A stretch of 64,000 nt of DNA from Macrothele yani (taxonomy: Eukaryota; Arthropoda; Arachnida; Araneae; Macrothelidae): the NCBI GenBank assembly GCA_039090855.1, contig CM077034.1:8510984-8574983 (forward strand), written 5' to 3'. The notes below the pieces were generated by a model. It did not search any database and was not told the origin of the DNA. It was given only the letters and a program-made list of their open reading frames with translations. This document shows positions 45,601-58,100 of the stretch, piece by piece (positions within the stretch are counted from its first letter, which is position 1; every line of letters starts with the position of its first letter). The position numbers were made by a program, and so were the translations under genes.

Positions 45601-48600
45601 ATAGTTTCAGTTTTTCTATAACACAATGCAGCTAAGCTTAATGATGGAATGGCTCTGTTCAAAGAAACATGTTTCAAGAGAACCAACAGACAAAGGACTT
45701 TGATCCATCATTTGGTTGGTTCTCTTGTGAAGTGTTTCTTCAAGCAGGAGCCACTGTGCCCAATTGTTCCATGTTATAACAACTGCCTGCAGAAATTGAA
45801 CAAAAGCTTAATAACTGGCAATTTTAAAAATTCAATTTTGTAAATACATTCCCACAGAAACAGGTCATATGTAAGAAAAAATCTGTCAGTTGAATAGTGT
45901 CAGTTTTTCTATAACACAATGCAGCTAAGCTTAATGATGGAATGGCTCTATTCAAAGAAACATGTTTCAAAAGAACCAACAGACAAAGGACTTTGATCCA
46001 TCATTTGGTTGGTTCTCTTGTGAAGTGTTTCTTCAAGCAGGAGCCATTGTGCCTAATTGTTCCATGTTATAACAACTGCCTGCAGAAATTGAACAAAAGC
46101 TTAATAACTGGCAATTTTAAAAATTCAATTTTGTAAATACAATCCCATAGAAACAGGTCATATGTAAGAAAAAATCTGTCAGTTGAATAGTTTCAGTTTT
46201 TCTATAACACAATGCAGCTAAGCTTAATGATGGAATGGCTCAATTCAAAGAAACATGTTTCAAGAGAACCAACAGACAAAGGACTTTGATCCATCATTTG
46301 GTTGGTTCTCTTGTGAAGTGTTTCTTCAAACAGGAGCCATTGTGCCTAATTGTTCCATGTTATAACAACTGCCTGCAGAAATTGAACAAAAGCTTAATAA
46401 CTGGCAATTTTAAAAATTCAATTTTGTAAATACATTCCCATAGAAACAGGTCATATGTAAGAAAAATACTGTCAGTTGAATAGTTTCAGTTTTTCTATAA
46501 CACAATGCAGCTAAGCTTAATGATGGAATGGCTCTGTTCAAAGAAACATGTTTCAAGAGAACCAACAGACAAAGGACTTTGATCCATCATTTGGTTGGTT
46601 CTCTTGTGAAGTGTTTCATCAAGCAGGAGCCATTGTGCCTAATTGTTCCATGTTATAACAACTGCCTGCAGAAATTGAACAAAAGCTTAATAACTGGCAA
46701 TTTTAAAAATTCAATTTTGTAAATACATTCCCATAGAAACAGGTCATATGTAAGAAAAAATCTGTCAGTTGAATAGTTTCAGTTTTTCTATAACACAATG
46801 CAGCTAAACTTAATGATGGAATGGCTCTGTTCAAAGAAACATGTTTCAAGAGAACCAACAGACAAAGGACTTTGATCCATCATTTGGTTGGTTCTCTTGT
46901 GAAGTGTTTCTTCAAGCAGGAGCCATTGTGCCTAATTGTTCCATGTTATAACAACTGCCTGCAGAAATTGAACAAAAGCTTAATAACTGGCAATTTTAAA
47001 AATTCAATTTTGTAAATACATTCCCATAGAAACAGGTCATATGTAAGAAAAAATCTGTCAGTTGAATAGTTTCAGTTTTTCTATAACACAATGCAGCTAA
47101 ACTTAATGATGGAATGGCTCTGTTCAAAGAAACATGTTTCAAGAGAACCAACAGACAAAGGACTTTGATCCATCATTTGGTTGGTTCTCTTGTGAAGTGT
47201 TTCTTCAAGCAGGAGCCATTGTGCCTAATTGTTCCATGTTATAACAAGTGCCTGCAGAAATTGAACAAAAGCTTAATAACTGGCAATTTTAAAAATTCAG
47301 TTTTGTAAATACATTCCCACAGAAACAGGTCACATGTAAGAAAAAATCTGTCAGTTGAATAGTTTCAGTTTTTCTATAACACAATGCAGCTAAACTTAAT
47401 GATGGAATGGCTCTGTTCAAAGAAACATGTTTCAAGAGAACCAACAGACAAAGGACTTTGATCCATCATTTGGTTGGTTCTCTTGTGAAGTGTTTCTTCA
47501 AGCAGGAGCCATTGTGCCTAATTGTTCCATGTTATAACAACTGCCTGCAGAAATTGAACAAAAGCTTAATAACTGGCAATTTTAAAAATTCAATTTTGTA
47601 AATACATTCCCATAGAAACAGGTCATATGTAAGAAAAATACTGTCAGTTGAATAGTTTCAGTTTTTCTATAACACAATGCAGCTAAGCTTAATGATGGAA
47701 TGGCTCTGTTCAAAGAAACATGTTTCAAGAGAACCAACAGACAAAGGACTTTGATCCATCATTTGGTTGGTTCTCTTGTGAAGTGTTTCTTCAAGCAGGA
47801 GCCATTGTGCCTAATTGTTCCATGTTATAACAACATCCTGCAGAAATTGAACAAAAGCTTAATAACTGGCAATTTTAAAAATTCAATTTTGTAAATACAT
47901 TCCCATAGAAACAGGTCCTATGTAAGAAAAAATCTGTCAGTTGAATAGTTTCAGTTTTTCTATAACACAATGCAGCTAAGCTTAATGATGGAATGGCTCT
48001 GTTCAAAGAAACATGTTTCAAGAGAACCAACAGACAAAGGACTTTGATCCATCATTTGGTTGGTTCTCTTGTGAAGTGTTTCTTCAAGCAGGAGCTATTG
48101 TGCCTAATTGTTCCATGTTATAACAACTGCCTGCAGAAATTGAACAAAAGCTTAATAACTGGCAATTTTAAAAATTCAATTTTGTAAATACATTCCCATA
48201 GAAACAGGTCATATGTAAGAAAAAATCTGTCAGTTGAATAGTTTCAGTTGTTCTATAACACAATGCAGCTAAACTTAATGATGGAATGGCTCTGTTCAAA
48301 GAAACATGTGTAAAGAGAACCAACAGACAAAGGACTTTGATCCATCATTTGGTTGGTTCTCTTGTGAAGTGTTTTTTCAAGCAGGAGCCATTGTGCCTAA
48401 TTGTTCCATGTTATAACAACTGCCTGCAGAAATTGAACAAAAGCTTAACTGGCAATTAAAAAAATTCAATTTTGCATCTTTTTTTAGAGAATAAAGGAAA
48501 TACTTAATATAACTGAAAGTAAGATCTACCAAATTCTAGGTAGGCAGTAATTACCAGCCAATGTTTGAAATCTTGAAAAAAATAAGTTTTTTTGGCAAAA

Positions 48601-48791
48601 TAAAGTATCCATTTATTTTATACAAAAAAGGGGGGGGTATTTCCCCGAGTTTTCCCTAATTTTTACAAAAAAAAAAAAAAAAAAAAAAAAACGGGTAATT
48701 TTCCCCGAGTTTTCCCTGATTTTTGGAATCATTTTCAAATTCCCTGAGAATTCCAGGTTTTCCCTGTTTTCCAGGTTGAGTGGAAACCCTG
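42631..48791. mobile_element. hAT-like inverted-repeat element expanded by satellite
   Basis: Ends CAGGGTTCGTACTCAAAAG and, inverted, CAGGGTTTCCACTCAACCTGG, the same as the element at 37097-38580. No clear target duplication. The interior is about 5.8 kb of 293-bp satellite. It interrupts LINE-B on the left. Confidence 0.75.
42885..48475 (+). repeat. 293-bp satellite, 19 copies, 8-monomer higher-order period
   Basis: Repeat-borne ORFs start every 292-293 bp from 43306 to 47993, with damaged monomers at both ends. Monomers eight apart share private variants: 43306/45649 (CCCAATTG), 43891/46235 (CTCAATTC), 44184/46528 (TTTCATCAAG), 44770/47114 (AAGTGCCTG) and 45356/47700 (AACATCCTG). The period is therefore about 2344 bp. 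Each monomer has an inverted repeat AAGAGAACCAAC...GTTGGTTCTCTT. Confidence 0.95.
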
Positions 48792-48841
48792 ACTTACTGG
48801 TCATCCATGTACCACTTATCAGAAAACTTGAAAATTTCATC

Positions 48842-48915
48842 GTCCTGGAGCGGGAATCGAACCCCGCATCTCCCGATCACGGGTCGAGTATGCTAACCAC
48901 TACACCACCCAGGAC
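48842..48915 (-). repeat. tRNA-like sequence (pseudo-tRNA or SINE head)
   Basis: Minus strand folds as a tRNA: acceptor TCCTGGG/TCCAGGA, A box TGGTGTAGTGGTTAG, T arm CGGGGTTCGATTCCCGC. The anticodon loop is CCCGTGA, with C instead of the invariant U33, so a working tRNA is unlikely. It is adjacent to CTTGAAAATTTC sequence shared with 38581-38695 and 49082-49195. Confidence 0.65.
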
Positions 48916-49662
48916 AGTGAAGTTCCAAGCAACTAAGACAGAGGAATCTGAAAGTACTCAGATTTTTCTCTAGTCGAAGTGTCCTGCTTCCTCATAGTGC
49001 TTTGACCCAATTCCCATCCGGACAGATGAAATACTCTTCATAATACATGGAAAAATTCACAGAATATTTAAGCAAAGCAAACAGAATTTGCTTGTACCAC
49101 CTTACTGGTCATCCATGTAACACTTCTCAGAAAACTTGAAAATTTCGACGCCCTGGAGCGGGAAATTTTCAAGTTTTTTGAGAAGTGTTACATGGTTGAC
49201 ACTATAATTCGTGCATAAATACTAATATTAAAAGAAATCCGTCTTGTTGCACGATGATATTTATTCAGCTAAAAAATGAAATCTATATACAGTTTAAAAA
49301 CACATGAGCACTTTCGGTGTCACATTGACACCTTCATCAGATGTAATTTCACCATGTGGCTACATGCTGGTCTTAAGTACGTGGAGTAGATGCATCATGG
49401 GAAAGGTAATGTCAATGTCACATGATATACCAGTTTACAAGACAATCAAAAAAGGCATAGTTAGCCAATGATCACTTAACAGAAGCAATTGCTATTGTGC
49501 TGTCCTTCCCAACAAGATTGCTCCAAGGTTCAGGTAAAACATAAGGATAATAGTCATTACAGCAACTTGTATTATAAGCCGAAATATAGAGGCTTTCTGC
49601 AAATAACAAGGAATGAACAGAGTTAGGTGTGTTTATGATTTTCGTTATACACGAATGTACCT

Positions 49663-50343
49663 ATGGAAGCTACATTTCAGTTGATTCAGGCTTTGCTCAT
49701 TGATTCTGACATTCCTGCCAATGATATTGCTTTCATAATGAATGCTCTTCATCTCATTAAAAAGCGTTCATTTTTCAAATTTCAGAACATATTTTACCAA
49801 CAAACCGACGGGACAGCCATGGGTTCACCTTTATCCGCAGTCTTAGCGGAAATTCTTCTACAGCATATTGAAAATAAAGTCATCCAAGAATTCCCACAAA
49901 AACCTAGTCTCTATATCCGTTACGTTGATGACATCTTGGTAATTTGGCCATATACCATAAATCAGTTACAGCAGTTTGTCAACGCTATGTCTGCTCAATA
50001 CCCCTCCATCAAACTCACGATAGAACTTGAAAATAATTTCGTCTTACCTTATCTTGACTTTCAAATTACTCGTACCCCTTCTGACAATTCCCTGTCTTTT
50101 GCTGTTTATCGAAAACCTACATCCACACCCACTCTAATTCCGTACAACTCTGCTCACATTTTTCAGCATAAAATTTCTGCTCTGCACTTCCTATTTAGAA
50201 GAGCATATTCACATTCTTCTAGCCATTTCGCCAGAGCTCAAGAACTACAATGGATATCATCCCTTGCTAAAAACTATGGTTACCCGGACAACGTTGTTAG
50301 GGAGTGCACAATAAAGTACAGTTTTCTATGTCAACTGCTTTAA
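49663..50343 (+). pseudogene. Penelope-like reverse transcriptase, 5'-truncated
   Basis: 226 codons open, against several hundred in complete elements. Motifs: FYQQTDGTAMGSPLSAVLAE (typical of Penelope and related to telomerase RT), LYIRYVDDILVIW with an intact YVDD, and FVLPYLDFQITR. The N-terminal RT blocks are missing because of truncation. A stop follows CQLL. A further stretch to 50519 links to the endonuclease in another frame with a stop near 50467. Confidence 0.85.
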
Positions 50344-50519
50344 TTAGTGAGCAGGTGCCTAAAAAGTATGTTGGATCTGTTGATTTTAATCCACATATTG
50401 TAAACCTCCTTACCAACATATGTTCTCGTCATAAAATACAATTTGGAATACGATCATGCAATCTATAGACCATTATCCGCAATGATCGTGACAAAATTGA
50501 CAAAGGGAAAAAATGGGGT

Positions 50520-50876
50520 GTGTATGTTATTCCTATGCTCGACACTATCTCTGGTGAACTAAACAATCATTATGTGGGTTCTACCAAAAGAAATTTGGAT
50601 TTGAGATTAAATGAACACAGATATGATCTAAAAATGAATCACCAAAGCACCTCTTTTGCAAGAACCATAAGTGCTGGAAATTCCATCCCAGACTGGGACA
50701 ACGCTAAAATCATAAACACACCTAACTCTGTTTATTCCTTGTTATTTGCAGAAAGCCTCTATATTTCGGCTTATAATACAAGTTGCTGTAATGACTATTA
50801 TCCTTATGTTTTACCTGAACCTTGGAGCAATCTTGTTGGGAAGGACAGCACAATAGCAATTGCTTCTGTTAAGTGA
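50520..50876 (+). CDS. GIY-YIG endonuclease domain of Penelope-like element
   Basis: About 118 codons. The GVYVIPM strand, then NNHYVGSTKRNLDLRLNEH, give the GIY...YVG pair and the downstream R; the glutamate is probably in FAESLYI. This domain makes the target nick in canonical Penelope elements. It is separated from the RT by a frame change and a stop, so it is not made as one protein here. The end is repeated in inverted form at 49480-49640. Confidence 0.8.
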   Translation: MYVIPMLDTISGELNNHYVGSTKRNLDLRLNEHRYDLKMNHQSTSFARTISAGNSIPDWDNAKIINTPNSVYSLLFAESLYISAYNTSCCNDYYPYVLPEPWSNLVGKDSTIAIASVK

Positions 50877-51182
50877 TCATTGGCTAACTATGCCTTTTTT
50901 TTATTGTCTTGTTATCTGGTATATCATGTGACATTGACATTACCTTTCCCATGATGCATCTACTCCACGTACTTAAGACCAGCATGTAACCACATGGTGA
51001 AATTACATCTGATGAAGGTGTCAATGTGACACGAGAAAGTGCTCATGTGTTTTTAAACTGTATATAGATTTCATTTTGTAGCTGAATAAATATCATCGTG
51101 CAACAAGACGGATTTCTTTTAATATTAGAAGTGTTACATGGATGATCAGTAAGTGGTACAAGCAAATTCAGTTTGCTTTGAA

Positions 51183-51645
51183 TACATTCTATCGTTTGCG
51201 GACAACTCTTGTAACATCCGAGACGAGATGACCAATTTTGAAGATTTTCCAGAAAATGTGCGAGGGGAAATGCTAAGTCGACGTACCCCAAAAAACAACG
51301 TTGTGCTAGCTGCTACAGAAATATACGAAGGATGACCGTACACCGCTGAGCTGGCAGGCACGACCTTGAGAAAAGCTCCGAGCGGGATGCGACAACTGAA
51401 GCCCGAGTTTGATTGTCAGCCGAAGAATGGCTCTACATGATCATTCTGAAGACTCTTTAACGGAGGAGAGCAATCTGCAGATTGGAAGCAAGGGCACTGC
51501 AAGCTGAGGTAGCAAGATGGTTGAATGTGTTAAGGCAAGGAGCCTACAATCTCTGGAGACAGGTTCACGAAATCGGAACAATAACTAAAAGTTAAGCATA
51601 ATCAACAAAAAGTGATAACAAAAATGAAAAGGCACAAAGAAGTAG
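51183..51645. other. no gene identified
   Basis: Unique-looking sequence of moderate GC content. An ORF starting upstream (51153-51335) contains MTNFEDFPENVRGEMLSRRT but matches nothing I recognise. It may be old element or host sequence. Confidence 0.3.
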
Positions 51646-51655
51646 GCTCTTTACT

Positions 51656-53290
51656 CATCATCATCATCATCATCAACCATTATCAATCCACTGCTGGACG
51701 AAGGTCTCCCCAAGTTTCCTCCACAACGGTCTGTCTTGTGCCAGTCTCCTCCATGTCACCCCTGCATACTTTCGAATTTCATCCACCCATCTCCCATGTG
51801 GTCTTCTTCTGGGTCTTTTCCTGTCCCTTGGAATCCAATCTAAAATTTCGGCTGTGTCTGTCCTTCTGGCAGTATGTCCAGCCCATTGCCATTTCAGGGA
51901 TTTAACTCTGATCATGATGTCTTCCACTCTTGTCATTTTTCGGATCCACGAGTTCCTCTTCTTATCTCTCCTGGTTACACCAAGCATGCACCTCTCCATG
52001 CTGCTTTGAGTTGTCTGCAGCCTTTGTATGTCTCTTTTAGTTAAGGTCCACGTCTCTGCACCATACGTAAGCACTGGAAGGATGCATTGATCAAACACTT
52101 TTCTTTTAAGACATAATGGCATATTGCTCTTGAAAATTATGCTGTTTCTTCCAAAAGCTCTCCAGGCAAGTTTTGTACGCCGATTAATTTCTTCATCAAT
52201 GTGACCCTCACTTGATATCTGCTGTCCAAGATAAACGTACGTGTCTGTTATCTCCAGCTTTTCTCCATCAATCGATAAATCTTCATTTCTTGTAAAAGCA
52301 TTGAACATCACTTTTGTCTTCTGAAAGTTCATTTTTAATCCCACTTCTTTACTCTTGTCAGCAAGTTGCTGGATCATACTCTGCAGCTCTGATGGGGTAG
52401 TTGCAAAAATGACTACGTCATCAGCAAAACGAAGGTGGGTTAGATAATCTCCATTAATATTTATCCCCTTGTTTTCCCAGCTCAGTGATTGAAAAACACC
52501 CTCCAATGTGGCATTAAAGAGCTTCGGAGATATGGTGTCACCTTGTCTCACTCCCTTTCCAATTTTTATGTGTGTTGTATTTTCAAACAGCCGAATCTTT
52601 GCACTTGCATTTTCATAGATGTTATTAATAATATTAATGTATGCATCTTCAATACCTCAGGATTTCAGAGCCATTCTAACTGCTGATGGTTTCACCGAAT
52701 CAAAGGCTTTTTCATAATCGATAAAAGCCATGCACAATGGAAGTTCATATTCCCTCGCTCTTTCAATTAGTTCTCTCAGTACGTGGATATGATCTATTGT
52801 GCTGTAGCCACTCCTGAATCCAGCTTGTTCTCTCGGTTGAGCCATGTCCAGTGTTACCTTCAAGCGGTGTGAAAGAACTTTAGTGAAGATTTTATAAACC
52901 ACTGATAGGAGGCTGATAGGTCTGTAGTTCCTGAGATCCTCAATGTCACCTTTTTTATGTAGCAGGATCATTGTAGCATTGTTCCAATCCTCAGGAATCT
53001 TCCCTTCATTAAGGCATCGAGTGAAAATTTGGGCGAGTACTGTTTCCATTTCTCCACTTGCTTCTTGTATGATGTCTATAGTAATTCCATCTTCTCCTGG
53101 AGCTTTCCCCCGCTTCATGTTCTTGATTGCATGTGCAACTTCTGCTGGGAGGACTGGAAGAACTCTGGTACCTTTCATGATGTCTGGAGTACATGTATCA
53201 TCCCTTTCATATAATTTGGAGTAGAAATCTTTCACTCTTGTCAAAATTTCACCTCTATTTCTTGTTATAGAACCATCTTCTTTTCTCAGA
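51656..53290 (-). mobile_element. RTE-type LINE, 5'-truncated
   Basis: Flanked by a perfect 10-bp duplication GCTCTTTACT (51646-51655 and 53291-53300). The 3' end is a (TGATGA)n tail on the minus strand (51656-51674), a hallmark of RTE elements. 1635 bp, with only the RT and C-terminus retained. Confidence 0.95.
51673..53287 (-). pseudogene. RTE reverse transcriptase, one internal stop
   Basis: The frame is open from about 53287 to the stop at 51673 except for TGA at 52657-52659 (after RMALKS). RT blocks are well kept: GKAPGEDGI, NYRPISLLSVVYKIFTKVL, FIDYEKAFDS, GVRQGDTISPKLFN, LRFADDVVIFA (catalytic DD intact) and LKMNFQKTKVMF. Then comes the C-terminal YGAETWTLTKRD and GRWVDEIRKYAG. Few defects suggest a relatively recent insertion. 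Confidence 0.9.
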
Positions 53291-53300
53291 GCTCTTTACT

Positions 53301-54879
53301 ATACCCATATATCTTAGTGAGGAACTATATATATACTAAAAATAATAAAACTAACATTAAAATTAATAGGATTCTGAATAGTCTACAGAAGCACACTAAG
53401 GTGATTAAATACATGCAAAGATTACTAAATACACTACTTGTGCATTTCATAATATTTCTCACGTATTCTGGAGAGTTAATTCTGCTCTTTCTGATCGTAC
53501 AGGTCCACAATCTTATATATATATATTTTTCTCTAGTTAAAATCTCCGCGAGTAGGATTTTTTCAGTGTGTGGAGGCCTTCAGCCCCACCCACACCGCCC
53601 CCCAGCGACTAGGGAGTGGCAGGGGTATTTGGAAGTTTGGGTTCAAAGGTCGGCCATGTTTCCTCAAGAGTGGAAGAAGTTAAGTTGCATAAGAGGTAAG
53701 CTCTCTTCATTGTCTTTGGGTTTTAGGTTTTCCAGGTTCAAAGTTTTAACTTCTTGAACATTTTTTCTATTTTTTGCTTTAAGCATTTAGGCACTAGCAA
53801 GTCTATTAACTTTTTTGCGGATTTTAACTCTCTATTTTCTTGGTAACTTTGCACGTTTTTTAGGGAACTAAGGCCAAGCAGCCGGCCGTTTCATTGTTTT
53901 TGTAGTCTGTGCTGTGTTTTCAATGTAGTTAAGTTCTTAATAACTACTTAATTATGCACTTAAAGCACTTCTGAAATACTTTGTACATATTGCAATTAAT
54001 TGTTTATGTCACATAACCTTCACAAAGCATTTCTTTAGTTTATTATTGTCTTTATTTTATTCTCGTTTTTGTGTTGTCAGAAGTTGTGGAGTAAGGGGTT
54101 TTTATAATCCAGTTTCCTTTCAAGAATCTGTGCTTTAGAAAAAAATTAATATTTCCTTTTTTATTGCAATGCTAAGAATTTGTAATACTTTTGTATTGCT
54201 ATTCAGGTTTAAATTCTCTCTCAGGCGAACTTGGCAATTTGTTATTGCTGAACATTATTTCTGATTCATTATGTCACTCTTACAACTTGAGTTTTCTATA
54301 ATCATCTTCTTTCTGTTTAATAGTAATAGATGAAAAGCATGGGTCGGGCCAGTAAAGTTATGGATGCAAGCTAAATTGTTAACTAAAGCTTAGTCATACA
54401 ACTCTGTGGAGGTTATGACATATATATATATATTTTTAATTTTTTGGTGGGCTTATTACTTGCATCTATGACTTTGCAGAAACCCATTTCCAAATAGGTC
54501 TTTGTGGAAGTGAGAAAATGCAGAGTTTTTGCTGGTCCTTGATAAAGCCAAAGCTCGGTATTCTCGACACTTTCTACATTCAAATGTTCTATTTTTTTCT
54601 CTTTTTACTCACACCGGTCAATACATAACCTTTTCTATGTTGTACTTGGTATGAGTCAAAATTTTTTTTGCTTCAGTCTCTTCTTAATAGAATACATACA
54701 TACATACATACATACCACTAAGCTGTTCTCTGACATTCAGAGGTTAGCTCTTCACAGAAAGAACTTACAAATGTCTCCATTTACAACGATCTCGCCACAC
54801 AGCTTTGTCTTCATTAACATCCATCACACGCCATACACAATACCTTTTGTACTTCATACTCATTATTCTTTGCAGACAT
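53301..54879. other. no gene recognised
   Basis: AT-rich. At 53658-53696 an ATG-led stretch runs into a good donor (AGAG|GTAAGC), a weak first-exon candidate. A (TA)n run lies near 54421 and a (CATA)n run near 54690-54712. Confidence 0.35.
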
Positions 54880-54904
54880 TCATGAATCTGGTCCTTTCAT
54901 GATT

Positions 54905-57900
54905 TCCTTGGCCTTCCTCTCTACCTTTCTTCCCTGCCACATGGGCTGAATAAATTTTCTTAGTAAGCACCTCATCATTCACTCTTTCAACTTAGCCAAA
55001 CCACCTCAGAATATTTGTCTCCACCTTACTAACAACATTTTACCTTTCTTTCATGCCACTTGTGCTGAATAAATTCTCTTAGGAAGCATCTCATCACTCA
55101 TTCTTTCAACATGGCCAAACCACCTCAGAATATTTGTCTCCACCTTACTAACAACATTTTACCTTTCTTTCATGCCACTTGTGCTGAATAAATTCTCTTA
55201 GTAAGCATCTCATCACTCATTCTTTCAACATGGCCAAACCACCTCAGAATATTTGTCTCCACCTTATTAACAACATTTTACCTTTCTTTCATGCCACTTG
55301 TGCTGAATAAATTCTCTTAGGAAGCATCTCATCACTCATTCTTTCAACATGGCCAAACCACCTCAGAATATTTGTCTCCACCTTATTAACAACATTTTAC
55401 CTTTCTTTCATGCCACTTGTGCTGAATAAATTCTCTTAGGAAGCATCTCATCACTCATTCTTTCAACATGGCCAAACCACCTCAGAATATTTGTCTCCAC
55501 CTTACTAACAACATTTTACCTTTCTTTCATGCCACTTGGGCTAAATAAATTCTCCTAGGAAGCATCTCATCACTCATTCTTTCAACATGGCCAAACCACC
55601 TCAGAATATTTGTCTCCACCTTACTAACAACATTTTACCTTTCTTTCCTGCCACTTGTGCTGAATAAATTCTTTTAGGAAGCATCTCATCACTCATTCTT
55701 TCAACATGGCCAAACCACCTCAGAATATTTGTCTCCACCTTACTAACAACATTTTACCTTTCTTTCATGCCACTTGGGCTGAATAAATTCTCTTAGGAAG
55801 CATCTCATCACTCATTCTTTCAACATGGCCAAACCACCTCAGAATATTTGTCTCCACCTTATTAACAACATTTTACCTTTCTTTCATGCCACTTGTGCTG
55901 AATAAATTCTCTTAGGAAGCATCTCATCACTCATTCTTTCAACATGGCCAAACCACCTCAGAATATTTGTCTCCACCTTATTAACAACATTTTACCTTTC
56001 TTTCATGCCACTTGTGCTGAATAAATTCTCTTAGGAAGCATCTCATCACTCATTCTTTCAACATGGCCAAACCACCTCAGAATATTTGTCTCCACCTTAC
56101 TAACAACATTTTACCTTTCTTTCCTGCCACTTGTGCTGAATAAATTCTCTTAGGAAGCATCTCATCACTCATTCTTTCAACATGGCCAAACCACCTCAGA
56201 ATATTTGTCTCCACCTTACTAACAACATTTTACCTTTCTTTCCTGCCACTTGTGCTGAATGAATTCTCTTAGTAAGCATCTCACCACTCATTCTTTCAAC
56301 ATGGCCAAACCACCTCAGAATATTTGTCTCCACCTTACTAACAACATTTTACCTTTCTTTCATGCCACTTGTGCTGAATAAATTCTCTTAGGAAGCATCT
56401 CATCACTCATTCTTTCAACATGGCCAAACCACCTCAGAATATTTGTCTCCACCTTATTAACAACATTTTACCTTTCTTTCCTGCCACTTGTGCTGAATAA
56501 ATTCTCTTAGGAAGCATCTCATCACTCATTCTTTCAACATGGCCAAACCACCTCAGAATATTTGTCTCCACCTTACTAACAACATTTTACCTTTCTTTCA
56601 TGCCACTTGTGCTGAATAAATTCTCTTAGTAAGCATCTCATCACTCATTCTTTCAACATGGCCAAACCACCTCAGAATATTTGTCTCCACCTTATTAACA
56701 ACATTTTACCTTTCTTTCATGCCACTTGTGCTGAATAAATTCTCTTAGGAAGCATCTCATCACTCATTCTTTCAACATGGCCAAACCACCTCAGAATATT
56801 TGTCTCCACCTTACTAACAACATTTTACCTTTCTTTCATGCCACTTGGGCTGAATAAATTCTCCTAGGAAGCATCTCATCACTCATTCTTTCAACATGGC
56901 CAAACCACCTCAGAATATTTGTCTCCACCTTACTAACAACATTTTACCTTTCTTTCCTGCCACTTGTGCTGAATAAATTCTCTTAGGAAGCATCTCATCA
57001 CTCATTCTTTCAACATGGCCAAACCACCTCAGAATATTTGTCTCCACCTTACTAACAACATTTTACCTTTCTTTCATGCCACTTGGGCTGAATAAATTCT
57101 CTTAGGAAGCATCTCATCACTCATTCTTTCAACATGGCCAAACCACCTCAGAATATTTGTCTCCACCTTACTAACAACATTTTACCTTTCTTTTCATGCC
57201 ACTTGTGCTGAATAAATTCTCTTAGTAAGCATCTCATCACTCATTCTTTCAACATGGCCAAACCACCTCAGAATATTTGTCTCCACCTTAGTAACAACAT
57301 TTTACCTTTCTTTCATGCCACTTGTGCTGAATAAATTCTCTTAGTAAGCATCTCATCACTCATTCTTTCAACATGGCCAAACCACCTCAGAATATTTGTC
57401 TCCACCTTACTAACAACATTTTACCTTTCTTTCATGCCACTTGTGCTGAATAAATTCTCTTAGGAAACATCTCATCACTCATTCTTTCAACATGGCCAAA
57501 CCACCTCAGAATATTTGTCTCCACCTTATTAACAACATTTTACCTTTCTTTCATGCCACTTGTGCTGAATAAATTCTCTTAGTAAGCATCTCACCACTCA
57601 TTCTTTCAACATGGCCAAACCACCTCAGAATATTTGTCTCCACCTTACTAACAACATTTTACCTTTCTTTCATGCCACTTGTGCTGAATAAATTCTCTTA
57701 GTAAGCATCTCACCACTCATTCTTTCAACATGGCCAAACCACCTCAGAATATTTGTCTCCACCTTACTAACAACATTTTACCTTTCTTTCATGCCACTTG
57801 TGCTGAATAAATTCTCTTAGTAAGCATCTCACCACTCATTCTTTCAACATGGCCAAACCACCTCAGAATATTTGTCTCCACCTTACTAACAACATTTTAC

Positions 57901-58100
57901 CTTTCTTTTCTGCCACTTGTGCTAAATAAATTCTCTTCGTAAGCATCTCACCACTCATTCTTTCAACATGGCCAAACCACCTCAGAATATTTGTCTCCAT
58001 CTTACTAACAACATTTTACCTTTCTTTCCTGCCACTTGGGCTGAATAAATTCCCTTAGTAAGCATCTTGTCACTCATTCTTTCAACTTGGTCAAACCGCT
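54905..58100 (-). repeat. 119-bp tandem array, about 27 copies, from LINE-B coding sequence
   Basis: CAACATGGCCAAACCACCTCAG recurs every 119 bp (for example 55111, 55230, 55349). Read on the minus strand, one unit is the post-RT segment that gives VSKVETN...FGHVERMSDEML-like sequence in intact copies. Units vary at a few sites (GGAAGC/GTAAGC, TTACTAAC/TTATTAAC, TTCATGCC/TTCCTGCC). Confidence 0.95.

Larger units (their letters stand above)
49196..51126 (+). mobile_element. Penelope-like retroelement with inverted partial copy
   Basis: Flanked by AGAAGTGTTACATGG (49181-49195 and 51127-51141). Contains reverse transcriptase and GIY-YIG endonuclease, 5'-truncated. The first 440 bases (about 49205-49645) are the inverse of its own 3' end (about 50690-51126), including the last codons of the endonuclease. 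Such head-on partial copies are characteristic of Penelope insertions. Confidence 0.9.
49072..51182. mobile_element. palindromic element C, split by Penelope element
   Basis: Left arm (49072-49140) reads AATTTGCTTGTACCACC to AACTTGAAAATTT. Its inverse runs from 49161 to 49195 and continues at 51142-51182 beyond the Penelope insertion. The central GACGCCCTGGAGCGGG is a remnant of the tRNA-like T arm. Confidence 0.75.

Noticed and set aside
43306..48187. Series of identical 64-codon ORFs
   Set aside because: They are part of the 293-bp satellite monomer. The frame is not continued between monomers and shows no coding bias.
51656..51674. Independent (ATC)n microsatellite
   Set aside because: It is the 3' tail of the RTE element, positioned exactly at the target duplication.
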